From the NCBI GenBank assembly GCA_000333855.2, contig CM007319.1, positions 1,614,636-1,678,635 of the forward strand: a stretch of DNA of 64,000 nt, in the 5' to 3' direction. The notes beneath the pieces were generated by a model, which saw only the letters and a program-made list of their open reading frames with translations, did no database searches and had not been told where the DNA came from. This stretch comes from Endotrypanum monterogeii (Eukaryota; Euglenozoa; Kinetoplastea; Trypanosomatida; Trypanosomatidae). Every line of letters begins with the position of its first letter. Position 1 is the stretch's first letter. Positions 9,135 to 18,274 of the stretch are shown in pieces. The translations under genes were made by a program, and so were the position numbers.

Positions 9135-12100
9135 ATGTCGACACGGCTGGAGAGTGGGTCGAGGGTAGGCTGGCTCTTCAATTACCACCCCACCACCGAA
9201 ATAATTCAAGAAGAGGCAGATGCCACCAGCGGTGAGGGAGCACAGCGTGCGGCTCTCGTTCTTTTTTTCCAGGATCTCGCTGGTGACACTTTCTATGTGC
9301 ATCTTCACTACAACCCCTACATTCTTGTCCAGGCCACCGAGGGTCACGAGCGCGAGGTGGAGCTCGGGTTGATGTCTGCCTTTGGCCCTCAGCTCATCAG
9401 TGAAATTGCTGCTATCGAAAAGGAAGACCTCGACCTCGTGAATCATCTTAGTGGCAAGAAGCGCGTCTACATGAAAGTGGTGTTCCGGAACGTCCAGGAC
9501 CTCACGGCGGTGCGCGGGCGTCTCGAAAAGGCTGTCAAACGCAACAACTCTCTCACTTCGGAGAATCCGCTGTGGGGCCAGTTCACCGGCTCCCTGAGTG
9601 ATGCCATGGCGACGACGTTTGCCGAGGATCCCCTTCAGGGTACAGCCGGTGGCACACGATGGATGGATTGGTTACAGGACATCCGTGAGTACGACGTGAA
9701 ATACCACATGCGTGTTGCCATCGATATGAAGGTATACTGTGGTCTTTGGTACGACGTTACAGTCACGGAGGGCGAGGCGCGCGTAGAAAGATGCGACGAC
9801 AGCCGCTACGCGCCGGCGATGCCGCGCGTCATTGCGTTCGATATTGAAACGACGAAGGCACCTCTGCGCTTTCCGCAGCCGGAGGTGGATCAGGTGTACA
9901 TGATATCGTACATGCTGGATGGCCGCGGCTACCTTATAGTCAACCGCGAGATTGTGACGGAAGACATTGCCCCGTTCGAGTACACCCCCAAACCCGAGTA
10001 CGAAGGCTTCTTTGACACGTTCAATGAAGAGAACGAGGCAGCGACGCTACGACGCTTTTTCGTTGAAATGCGTAAGTACAAGCCAAACGTGTACGTCACA
10101 TACAACGGCGACTACTTTGACTTCCCGTTCATCCACGCCCGTGCACTATTTCACGGCATGAATATGCGCAAGGAAATCGGTTTTTCGCAGATGGCCGATG
10201 GCGCATTCCTGAACCAGCAAGTTCCCCACCTCGACTGTTTCTACTGGGTGAAGCGTGACTCGTACCTGCCGCAGGGAAGTCAGGGTTTAAAAGCGGTTAC
10301 CAAATACAAACTCGGCTACGAGCCCATCGAGGTCGATCCCGAAGATATGCTTCCTCTCGCACAGGGTCAGCCACAGCGCATGGCCTCGTACTCAGTCTCG
10401 GACGCTGTGTCAACATGGTATCTTTATCAGAAATATGTTCACCCCTTCATCTTTTCTCTGGCCACCATTATTCCGATGCCGCCGGATGATGTCCTACGCA
10501 AGGGTTCTGGCGGTCTATGCGAGTCGCTGCTGATGGTGCAGGCGGAAGCAAATAACGTGGTGTTTCCGAACAAGAAAGAAATTGAGCGGGAGCGGTTCTA
10601 TGAAGGTCATCTGATTGACACGGAGACGTACATTGGCGGTCGTGTGGAGGCACTACGCAGTGGTGTGTACCGTTCCAACATCCCCATGACCTTTGATATG
10701 AACCCAGACACTTACCAGAGCCTCATGGACGACGTCGACGAGGCACTGCGCTTCACCCTTGAGGTTGAAAATGGTGTAAAGGTGGAGGAGGTGACAAATT
10801 TGGACGAAGTAAGGGCGACGGTGCTCTCCAAGCTGGCGGCTCTGCGTGACCGCCCCCATCAGGAGGAACAGCCCTTCATTTATCATCTCGACGTCGGTGC
10901 CATGTATCCAAACATCATCCTCACCAACCGCCTTCAGCCGTACGCTATTGCGCGCCCCGATGTGTGTGCAGGATGCTGCTTTGACACACTGAATAACGAG
11001 GTGCAGTGCAAGCGTGTGATGTCGTGGAAGTGGCGAGCCGAGCTTTTCACCGCCGGACGATATGAGTATCAGCGGGTCAAAGCCCAACTGGAGAACGAGT
11101 CCTTCGCTGCCAGTGTAATTGAGCAGGCGAACCTCGCGGCAGTTCAAAAAAAGGCGTATGGCAACCGTAAGGGTAACGTTTTGGAAGGCACTTCCTACGA
11201 GCGGAGGGATAACTGGAAAAAGAACCAGAGAAATCAGGACGCTAGCGGTGGTAGCGGCTACCGGCAGGAGTCTAGGCAGCAGCAGCGCGAGGCGGCCGAT
11301 GCGCTGCTGCAGCGCGAGTTTGGTGCTGGCAAAAAATCTGATTCGGACGACGACGACGACGACGACGGCAGCCCCAAGGCTTACCATAAACTCAACGAGA
11401 ACACCCAGTTTAATATGCTGAAGCGGCGCCTTAGCGAATACAGTCGAAAGGCTTACGGAAAAATACACGAAACACGCGAAGTGATGCGATCAAACGTTGT
11501 CTGTCAACGTGAAAATTCTTTTTATGTCGACACCGTTCGATTATTTCGTGACCGTCGCTATGAGTACAAAGCGGCGCTGAAGACATGGAAAAAGAAACTA
11601 GACTCTGCCAAAGATGCAGATGAGCGCAAGGTGTGCCAGAGTCGCTGTGTGCAGATGGAATCTCTGCAACTTGCACACAAGTGCATCCTCAACTCGTTTT
11701 ATGGCTATGTAATGCGGAAGGGCTCACGGTGGTCCAGTATGGAGATGGCAGGTATTGTCACCTACCTTGGTGCAACACTGATTCAAATGGCCCGCTCCCT
11801 TGTCCAGCAGATTGGTGTGACGCTGGAGCTGGACACGGATGGCATCTGGTGCTGCCTGCCCAATACATTTCCGGAAAACTTCACCTTCACGACAAAAAAC
11901 CCATCCAAGCCGAAGATTAACATGTCCTACCCATGTGTCGTGCTGAACAAAATGGTCCATGACCGCTACTCGAACCACCAGTATCAGGACATTGTCAGCA
12001 CGGGTGTGTACAAAACACGTAGCGAGTGCTCAATTTATTTCGAAGTCGATGGGCCGTACCTCGCCATGTTGCTACCCGCTAGTCGCGAGGAGGGCAAAAG

Positions 12101-15100
12101 CATCAAAAAACGCTACGCCGTCTTCAACCCGGACGGCAGCTTAGCGGAGCTCAAAGGGTTCGAGCTGAAGCGCCGTGGTGAGCTGATGCTCGTCAAGGAC
12201 TTCCAGTCACAAGTCTTTCGCCGCTTTCTCGACGGCAAAACCCTCGCTGACGCCTACGCCTCGGCGGCTGTTGTAGCTGATGCAGCACTCGACATGCTCG
12301 AGTCCAAAGGTGAGGGCTACGATACAGAAGAAATCTTAGAAAAGATTACGGAGAGCAGTAACATGAGCCGGCGACTCTCTGAGTATCCGGACTCACAAAA
12401 GTCTTTAGCTATCACAACGGCCCGGCGCATCGCCGAGTTTCTCGGACCGCAGATGGTGAAAGACAAGGGCTTGGCATGCCACTTCATCATTTCTCGCATG
12501 CCGGTCGGGCGCCCCGTAACGGAGCGAGCAATTCCAGTCACGATATTCCGCGCGGACGCAGCCATTCGGACTCATTTTCTACGCAAGTGGACCTCCGACA
12601 CCTCCGTACCATCAGAGCTGAATCTTCAAGCGCTTCTGGACTGGGACTACTACACTGCACGTTTTAGCGCCTGTGTACAGAAAATTATCTGCATTCCGGC
12701 GGCGCTGCAGTCGCTTCCAAACCCAGTGCCGCGCGTAGTGCACCCAGAATGGCTGGTGAAGCGCATTCGTCACACCAACTCCCGCTACCGACAAGTGTCT
12801 CTGTTGGGTTTGCTTTCCAAAGTGCGCAACAGGAATGAGGAGACGGCAGCTTCTATGAAGGTGACCAGGGAAGAAGATGTAGTGATGGGGGGACAGAGCG
12901 GGAGCACCAACGCCGGCGACAAACAGCTGCAGGACTTGGAGGACATGATAGACGGCAAGGGCAGTGGTAGTGTACATCATCCGACAAAGACGAAGAAACC
13001 CAGCACATCTCGCGCTGCTGAAGCCCGATGTACTACAGTGGTGGACGCTGACACAATTTCAGAGGACGACAATGCGGATTTTGAGGGAGAATCGGAAGAC
13101 GACGTGGAGCGCATGCAACGCGAAGCGGATGCCGAGCTGGATGCGCTGGCGCTGGATGTGAAGCAACGCTACTTCACAACCAAGAGCGCCGCAGTTCTGG
13201 ATGCAGATTTCTTCTCCCATCGCGGCGCAAAGCATTGGCTGGCACAACGTAAAGACACGTGGCTCCAACGAGCTCGACTTCGGAAAGAGCTTGCGCTTGA
13301 GAATAGCCTCGGTGAAACCAACCTAAGCGAGCAGAATATCGCTGCTGCGTCTCGCGACCCCGGCACCGCATCTATTACCACTGGTATAAACAGTCATTTT
13401 ATTGATCTCAAGTCTCGCGCGTTGGCAACGGTCTGGAATGTGCTGGAAGTGCGCGAGAACGAAGAAATTCCTGGAACTGTGCATGTGATTGCGGCACTCG
13501 ATCAGAGCCTCTGTTCCTTTCGCGTGCAGGTGCGACGCACTGTAATCGTTGATTGCGACGCCCAGCTGCGCATGGAGGGTTACGATGCTGTTGAAACCAG
13601 TGGCCGCGTGCTGCCACGACATGGCACAGCTGGCCGGCTATACCAGGTGAACATTCCACCTGGCGATGAGGGGGAGCGGAGCCTCAGTGACCTGCGTGTA
13701 CTCGAGGGCGTTCGGGACATCTACGAGCAGCACCGCTCGCGCGTAGATATATTTGTAGAGCAACTGGGGTGCTGTGCATCCGTTGACTCGGCACGACACC
13801 TGCGCAACACGCGCCTTCGCCCGCCATCGAAGCGTGAGCTCTTCGGCAGCGATGAGATGAACCTGCACCCACACACGAATTATATGAGGTGTGGTGTAGT
13901 GGAACGTTCTGTCTTTATCTTTCATGCAGTCACAGAGCAGCGCGGGTTGGTCGCTGTGGTGTATCCACAGACGAACACGGCTTTCGTTGTTTTTATTCAG
14001 CCAGCCGAAGCAGCAAAGCCTGTCATCAACTGGGGTACTATTTGTGAGGAAGGCGCAAGGCGACTGCACACACGCATGTCTGATCCGATCCATGTCACAT
14101 CCGAGCTTGCCGTGGACCAGCGAGCGGCGTGGCGACAGGCCCATCAACACCTAAGCACCGCGATGGAGAGCACCAAGGCCCCGCTTCTGGCTGTGCTGCA
14201 GAGTTCCCAGTCCACCTCGGCACTTCTGCAGCAGCACGCGCTGCCTGTGGGACTCCCGTACCTGCGTGTCCTCGGCGCTGTGGAGGACGAGCGACTGCTA
14301 AGTGACCCGTTCCGCTGGGCGCGGCTGCTGGCTCGTCGACTGTTCGAGCGCTTCTTTGCATCGTTATTGTGGGTAGAGGAACGTCTGGCGCTAAGCCGCA
14401 TCTCTGGTATTCCAATCTGCAACATTGCCCAGGACAGCTGCGTGCACGTGATGGACGTGCTCTATAGCCGCGCGTTGCACCGACGAAACCACGTGTTGTG
14501 GTGCAGCAGTGACCCCGTGATAGCATTTGATGCCATAGATGAACGCCCCCGTGAGGTTTGTATGGCCGGCGGCTACTCCTCGTGGTGCGTTGAGTTCGGT
14601 CTCTCACGCCTCGATGTCGTCGCGTTGCTTTTTTCTCAGGCAATTGAAGAGGGAGATGACCCAAACGCTCGTGTTTTGTGCGACCGCGGTGTATCGACGC
14701 ACTTCAACATTCTGCGTGATTTGGTGGCCGACTTACTTGGGCAGGCTGTTGATAACATCCTCGCCGACACGCTGCTGAATAACGTGTCCCGATGGCTACG
14801 CGACCCGGTGTCCTCCTGCTACGAGCCGCGTTTGGTGGAACTCCTCAGCAACCTGGCACATCGTGCACTCACGGCCGTGTTGCTCCGTCTCGCCAAGTTG
14901 GGTGCTCGCACCGTGAAGGTGGACAGCGACTCCGTTACAGTGCTCACCTCAAAGTATTCATTGCAAGAAGCGGTCAGTTTCGCTCGCTTTCTGACGGCGT
15001 CGCTGCAGGATCAGCCAATGCTGCTACTTCTGTCCCTTCAACCCCTGCGATACTGGTGCCCACAAGTTGTGCTCGACTCCCGCGACTACGCGGGCCTTTT

Positions 15101-16016
15101 TATTTCCGCGGAAGACGCGACCAAATATAAGGAGGGTGAGGGGCCAATGCCATCAGATTTACATGTGGTGCATCAACTCACGCTAGCTAGCCGACTTCCC
15201 AGCAGTGTCCGCAGCACCTTTGTCGAGCGCGTCGTCGCGATTCTATATCAGCTTAACGAAGCAGTTCATCGTGTGTATCGCGGCACGCTCACCGATCATA
15301 CAGTGACGCTCGCTACTCGGCATGACCAATTAGCGCAGCGAGTGCTTCGGGAATCGGAACAGTTTTTCGAAGGCGGCCTACAGACAGAAATCATGGAGGA
15401 AGTTCAGCATGTGGCGGACACTCGCGACATGTACACCCAAGAGGAGCATGCAGCACACGAGCGCGGCGAGCTGACGCTGTGGTCCAGCGGTGCAGTCGCC
15501 CTTGAATACGCAAAGTGTGTGTGTCGTGTGCTGGAGCTTGTCCCATGCAATGGCGCTGTTGGTAGAATGCGCAATAACTGCATGCGGCTTTGCGGTATAA
15601 GCCCCTTCTCCCCTCAGTCACAGTTTAAGACTGACCCGTTTCTCGCGCATCGTCTAAGGTCCGTCACGTGTAGCTTCTGCAACTCGCTTATCACGATTGA
15701 CTTGCTGGTGAAACGGAAGTCGGCGATGTCGCCCTTCACCTGCACGCTCTGTGCTGCACCGGTTGCCGCTGCCGCAGTTGAGGGTTCGTTGATCCGCCAT
15801 GTAAGTCAGCTGCTGCGCATCTACAACCAGCAGGACTTTGTCTGTACAAAGTGCGGAGAAATGACCACCACTTATGTGGCAGATCGGTGCTGCGGCGCGC
15901 TGGTCGGCAAAGCCCCACCCATAGAGGGTGAACTCCGAGCACTTCATTACCTCGCAAAAATTCAAGGCTTTACGTGGCTGACTGAGTGCGTAGAAAAGGC
16001 ACTTTTTTCCACATAA
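9135..16016 (+). CDS. POLE: DNA polymerase epsilon catalytic subunit
   Basis: 2293 residues, the usual size for this leading-strand B-family polymerase. The start is the ATG at 9135; the open frame continues upstream only through a GTG. Proofreading motifs: Exo I DIETT (Asp236, Glu238), Exo II YNGDYFDFPF (Asp326), Exo III YSVSDAV (Asp423). Polymerase motif A is DVGAMYPNI (Asp586) and motif C is LDTDG (Asp900, Asp902); all catalytic acids are present. The catalytic-domain iron-sulfur cysteines typical of Pol epsilon are kept (Cys611, Cys614, Cys625 and the later VVCQRENSF cysteine). Between them is a charged insertion with an Asp run (about 690-760). The inactive C-terminal half ends with CysA (Cys2179, 2182, 2203, 2206) and CysB (Cys2237, 2240, then adjacent Cys2252-2253), which bind the B subunit in other eukaryotes. 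It lies alone in its spacer-bounded unit. Confidence 0.98.
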   Translation: MSTRLESGSRVGWLFNYHPTTEIIQEEADATSGEGAQRAALVLFFQDLAGDTFYVHLHYNPYILVQATEGHEREVELGLMSAFGPQLISEIAAIEKEDLDLVNHLSGKKRVYMKVVFRNVQDLTAVRGRLEKAVKRNNSLTSENPLWGQFTGSLSDAMATTFAEDPLQGTAGGTRWMDWLQDIREYDVKYHMRVAIDMKVYCGLWYDVTVTEGEARVERCDDSRYAPAMPRVIAFDIETTKAPLRFPQPEVDQVYMISYMLDGRGYLIVNREIVTEDIAPFEYTPKPEYEGFFDTFNEENEAATLRRFFVEMRKYKPNVYVTYNGDYFDFPFIHARALFHGMNMRKEIGFSQMADGAFLNQQVPHLDCFYWVKRDSYLPQGSQGLKAVTKYKLGYEPIEVDPEDMLPLAQGQPQRMASYSVSDAVSTWYLYQKYVHPFIFSLATIIPMPPDDVLRKGSGGLCESLLMVQAEANNVVFPNKKEIERERFYEGHLIDTETYIGGRVEALRSGVYRSNIPMTFDMNPDTYQSLMDDVDEALRFTLEVENGVKVEEVTNLDEVRATVLSKLAALRDRPHQEEQPFIYHLDVGAMYPNIILTNRLQPYAIARPDVCAGCCFDTLNNEVQCKRVMSWKWRAELFTAGRYEYQRVKAQLENESFAASVIEQANLAAVQKKAYGNRKGNVLEGTSYERRDNWKKNQRNQDASGGSGYRQESRQQQREAADALLQREFGAGKKSDSDDDDDDDGSPKAYHKLNENTQFNMLKRRLSEYSRKAYGKIHETREVMRSNVVCQRENSFYVDTVRLFRDRRYEYKAALKTWKKKLDSAKDADERKVCQSRCVQMESLQLAHKCILNSFYGYVMRKGSRWSSMEMAGIVTYLGATLIQMARSLVQQIGVTLELDTDGIWCCLPNTFPENFTFTTKNPSKPKINMSYPCVVLNKMVHDRYSNHQYQDIVSTGVYKTRSECSIYFEVDGPYLAMLLPASREEGKSIKKRYAVFNPDGSLAELKGFELKRRGELMLVKDFQSQVFRRFLDGKTLADAYASAAVVADAALDMLESKGEGYDTEEILEKITESSNMSRRLSEYPDSQKSLAITTARRIAEFLGPQMVKDKGLACHFIISRMPVGRPVTERAIPVTIFRADAAIRTHFLRKWTSDTSVPSELNLQALLDWDYYTARFSACVQKIICIPAALQSLPNPVPRVVHPEWLVKRIRHTNSRYRQVSLLGLLSKVRNRNEETAASMKVTREEDVVMGGQSGSTNAGDKQLQDLEDMIDGKGSGSVHHPTKTKKPSTSRAAEARCTTVVDADTISEDDNADFEGESEDDVERMQREADAELDALALDVKQRYFTTKSAAVLDADFFSHRGAKHWLAQRKDTWLQRARLRKELALENSLGETNLSEQNIAAASRDPGTASITTGINSHFIDLKSRALATVWNVLEVRENEEIPGTVHVIAALDQSLCSFRVQVRRTVIVDCDAQLRMEGYDAVETSGRVLPRHGTAGRLYQVNIPPGDEGERSLSDLRVLEGVRDIYEQHRSRVDIFVEQLGCCASVDSARHLRNTRLRPPSKRELFGSDEMNLHPHTNYMRCGVVERSVFIFHAVTEQRGLVAVVYPQTNTAFVVFIQPAEAAKPVINWGTICEEGARRLHTRMSDPIHVTSELAVDQRAAWRQAHQHLSTAMESTKAPLLAVLQSSQSTSALLQQHALPVGLPYLRVLGAVEDERLLSDPFRWARLLARRLFERFFASLLWVEERLALSRISGIPICNIAQDSCVHVMDVLYSRALHRRNHVLWCSSDPVIAFDAIDERPREVCMAGGYSSWCVEFGLSRLDVVALLFSQAIEEGDDPNARVLCDRGVSTHFNILRDLVADLLGQAVDNILADTLLNNVSRWLRDPVSSCYEPRLVELLSNLAHRALTAVLLRLAKLGARTVKVDSDSVTVLTSKYSLQEAVSFARFLTASLQDQPMLLLLSLQPLRYWCPQVVLDSRDYAGLFISAEDATKYKEGEGPMPSDLHVVHQLTLASRLPSSVRSTFVERVVAILYQLNEAVHRVYRGTLTDHTVTLATRHDQLAQRVLRESEQFFEGGLQTEIMEEVQHVADTRDMYTQEEHAAHERGELTLWSSGAVALEYAKCVCRVLELVPCNGAVGRMRNNCMRLCGISPFSPQSQFKTDPFLAHRLRSVTCSFCNSLITIDLLVKRKSAMSPFTCTLCAAPVAAAAVEGSLIRHVSQLLRIYNQQDFVCTKCGEMTTTYVADRCCGALVGKAPPIEGELRALHYLAKIQGFTWLTECVEKALFST

Positions 16017-17024
16017 ACACACTCAGATCAGGGAATTCACGGGCCGATATGTGCACAAAAGCGTTAGCCGATGTGATCGTCATTGCGCGCAGCGGCAGTG
16101 TTTTTTTTTTTTTCTGTGTTGTACACGTGCCTCCCTCACGTTTAAAAAGTGGGCTACCAAGCAGGACCCCTCTCGATTAACGAGCATATATATATATAGC
16201 TTTGGAAATCGCTGACAACAGTACTCGAAGAAGAAAAAAAGAGTATCAATCACGTATAGATATACATTTTCATAGAAACACAAACGTTACCACCACAGAG
16301 AAAGTCGGTGATGTGGCTTCTTGTAGTCCATTCGAGAGCATTCACCTTTACGGTGTGTGTGTACGCTTTCACTTATTGGCATGACTGAGTCTTTTGAGAC
16401 ACCACATTCTTGTTGTTTGCACTTTTTCTTTTCTTTCCCCTTGTGTGTGTGAGTGTGTGTGTGTGTGCGTGCAAGGGGCGTATACGGATCTAGTTCCGGG
16501 TTGTAGCTCACAATCCAAACTATGCATCTTTTGGTGGAAGCGAAGCAGTAATACCCCTCAGTCGGTCGAGAAAAGAAAAAATTCTAACGCCCCCCCCCCC
16601 CAGCCCCCACTTGGGCTTTAAATCTCATCACATGTCAAACCGGAGATTTTTTGTAGCCCTAGTCTTATTCTCTACGCATCTCAACTTGTGTGTTCTCATA
16701 TCTGACGTAATCACTTGCTCTTCAAACGTGGCTGTGATTGCAAGAACGGCTTCTTCCCTCGTCCTCCATACCTCGCCCCTCGGTTTCCCGAGGACTGGCA
16801 TCGTTGTCACCCCAACATATCCCCCCTCCCTTTGTCTGCCCCCCCCCCCCTGCTGTCTCTTTCTGGGTTGGTGGAACTCCACTCTTCCTCATATATTTTT
16901 AATTTTTTCTTTCTTGATTCCACTCTCACGCGCATCGATATACTTCTCGATAACACCGGCACAATCGTTATCGAGAAGTAGCACTAGAGGAACTCGTTGA
17001 ACTATGGCATGATCATTTTGAGCC
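16017..17024. other. Spacer/UTR DNA
   Basis: No supported gene. It has a T-run at 16100-16112, a TA repeat at 16185-16198, GT repeats near 16443-16468, C-runs near 16591-16600 and 16840-16850, and a perfect hairpin at 16941-16980 (listed separately). A two-codon upstream ORF (ATG at 17004, stop TGA) precedes the next gene. Confidence 0.6.
16941..16980 (+). repeat. Perfect 14-bp inverted repeat, 12-base loop
   Basis: The left arm TACTTCTCGATAAC (16941-16954) and right arm GTTATCGAGAAGTA (16967-16980) are exact reverse complements around a 12-base loop. The right arm contains the first AG dinucleotides (16974-16975, 16977-16978) after the pyrimidine tract at about 16899-16929, so the hairpin overlaps a likely trans-splice acceptor. 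Confidence 0.9.
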
Positions 17025-17369
17025 ATGTTGCAGCCCACTCTTCCCCTGCTGCTTCGGCCAAGGCACATAATGTTCACTCCTCCGCCGCTCACAAAGCGCA
17101 CCGGCAAGTTTAGCTGTAAGGTATGCCATCACCACTGGTTCTCAGACCAAGTCTGGGTGACGAAGACAACCCAACGCGTGTACCAAGGAGAGTCCTGCGA
17201 AGGTTGTGGCACAACAAATAAGCCTTACTACGTAGGTAGGCCTGAGGAGACGATCTTCAACCGCGTCAAAACGCCTCATCCTGTAAAGCATGGTGTCTCT
17301 TCATCGCGCAGCGAGCGCAAACTGCGACATACACGTTTTGATTGGCGAGTCCAGAGGAACCGGCATTAA
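17025..17369 (+). CDS. Small zinc-ribbon protein of unknown role
   Basis: 114 residues from ATG 17025, or 99 residues from the in-frame ATG at 17070. The segment between the two ATGs is pyrimidine-rich and contains a CCAAG that could be an acceptor, so the shorter form starting MFTPPPLTKRTG is quite possible. The protein has two CxxC pairs: SCKVC and SCEGCG about 30 residues later, with aromatic and basic residues between, a typical four-Cys zinc-binding layout similar to zinc-binding domains of the 3CxxC type. The tail is basic (Arg, Lys, His). A nucleic-acid or protein-binding role is plausible but not shown. The conserved-looking Cys pattern and GC-rich codons argue for a real gene. Confidence 0.7.
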   Translation: MLQPTLPLLLRPRHIMFTPPPLTKRTGKFSCKVCHHHWFSDQVWVTKTTQRVYQGESCEGCGTTNKPYYVGRPEETIFNRVKTPHPVKHGVSSSRSERKLRHTRFDWRVQRNRH

Positions 17370-18274
17370 CCGCTCCTCACTGGCCCCTCCACCTCTGCGG
17401 TGACGAGGCCGGCCCGAGGAATTTTTATCTACTCGCTGGTTCACCTGCCAAAAAAGGTTCTAGTCAGTGATCGCGACTTCACAACTCATAAACGGGGAGA
17501 CAAATACCCATCAATTATGTGCATTGTTCCCAACTGGATTATTGGGGTGTACAACTACCAAGTGTAAGTCAACAAAATAAATGGTATAGCGTCTGCTGAT
17601 ACCTACCACCACCCCCGTCGCCCACGCTGCTCTCTCACGCATTTCTCATCACAAAAATGCGACCGCGTACGAGGGAAGAAACTCGCTGCATCTGAACGAA
17701 TGGAAGAAGTACGTGACCCACACAAAAGGAAAAAGAAATCGCCGGCGCGGTGGAAGCATCTCCGAACTCCTGTTCAGGAGTCGCACTCCGAAAATCTTCA
17801 TTTTTCTTTCTGGTGCCGTCCGTTTTTTTTTTTTCTCTCTTATTTTTTGTGAGGTGGACTTACAGTGGATCCTGTGAATGTCATTGCACCATGTATTTTC
17901 TCTTCTCGGATCATTGGGCCTGTGCCCCTGTCTCGACACACTTATTCATCTCTTGCTCCATCTGCCCTCTTCGTGTACCTCCCCGTTTTTTTTTCTTTTC
18001 ACTTCACCACCGTCTTCACCCCATGGAATTGTGCGACATCTTGTGATGTGGCGTTCCACAATCAACCACATCAGCTCTGCCGCCTCGTATAATCTAAACG
18101 CTTTAAAAAAAATACATATATATTTATATATAAAGAACGCTGCCGCGACTTGTGGCTCTGCACTAACGCCCTCCCCTCACATCACCAGCATCACTTTTGG
18201 ACGATTGATATCATCAGCCGTCGGTTTTCTTGTAGTCGTATAGCATTCCTAAACTCTGTCACACTGCGATCACT
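17370..18274. other. Spacer/UTR DNA
   Basis: No supported gene. Pyrimidine-rich stretches near 17820-17850 and 17980-18000, a short TA-rich patch at 18114-18132, and CCCTCCCCTCACATCACCAG ending in AG at 18187-18188, a candidate acceptor 87 bases before the next ATG. Confidence 0.55.

Noticed and set aside
10653..11468. 271-codon minus-strand frame within POLE
   Set aside because: It is opposite conserved polymerase motifs; no independent evidence.
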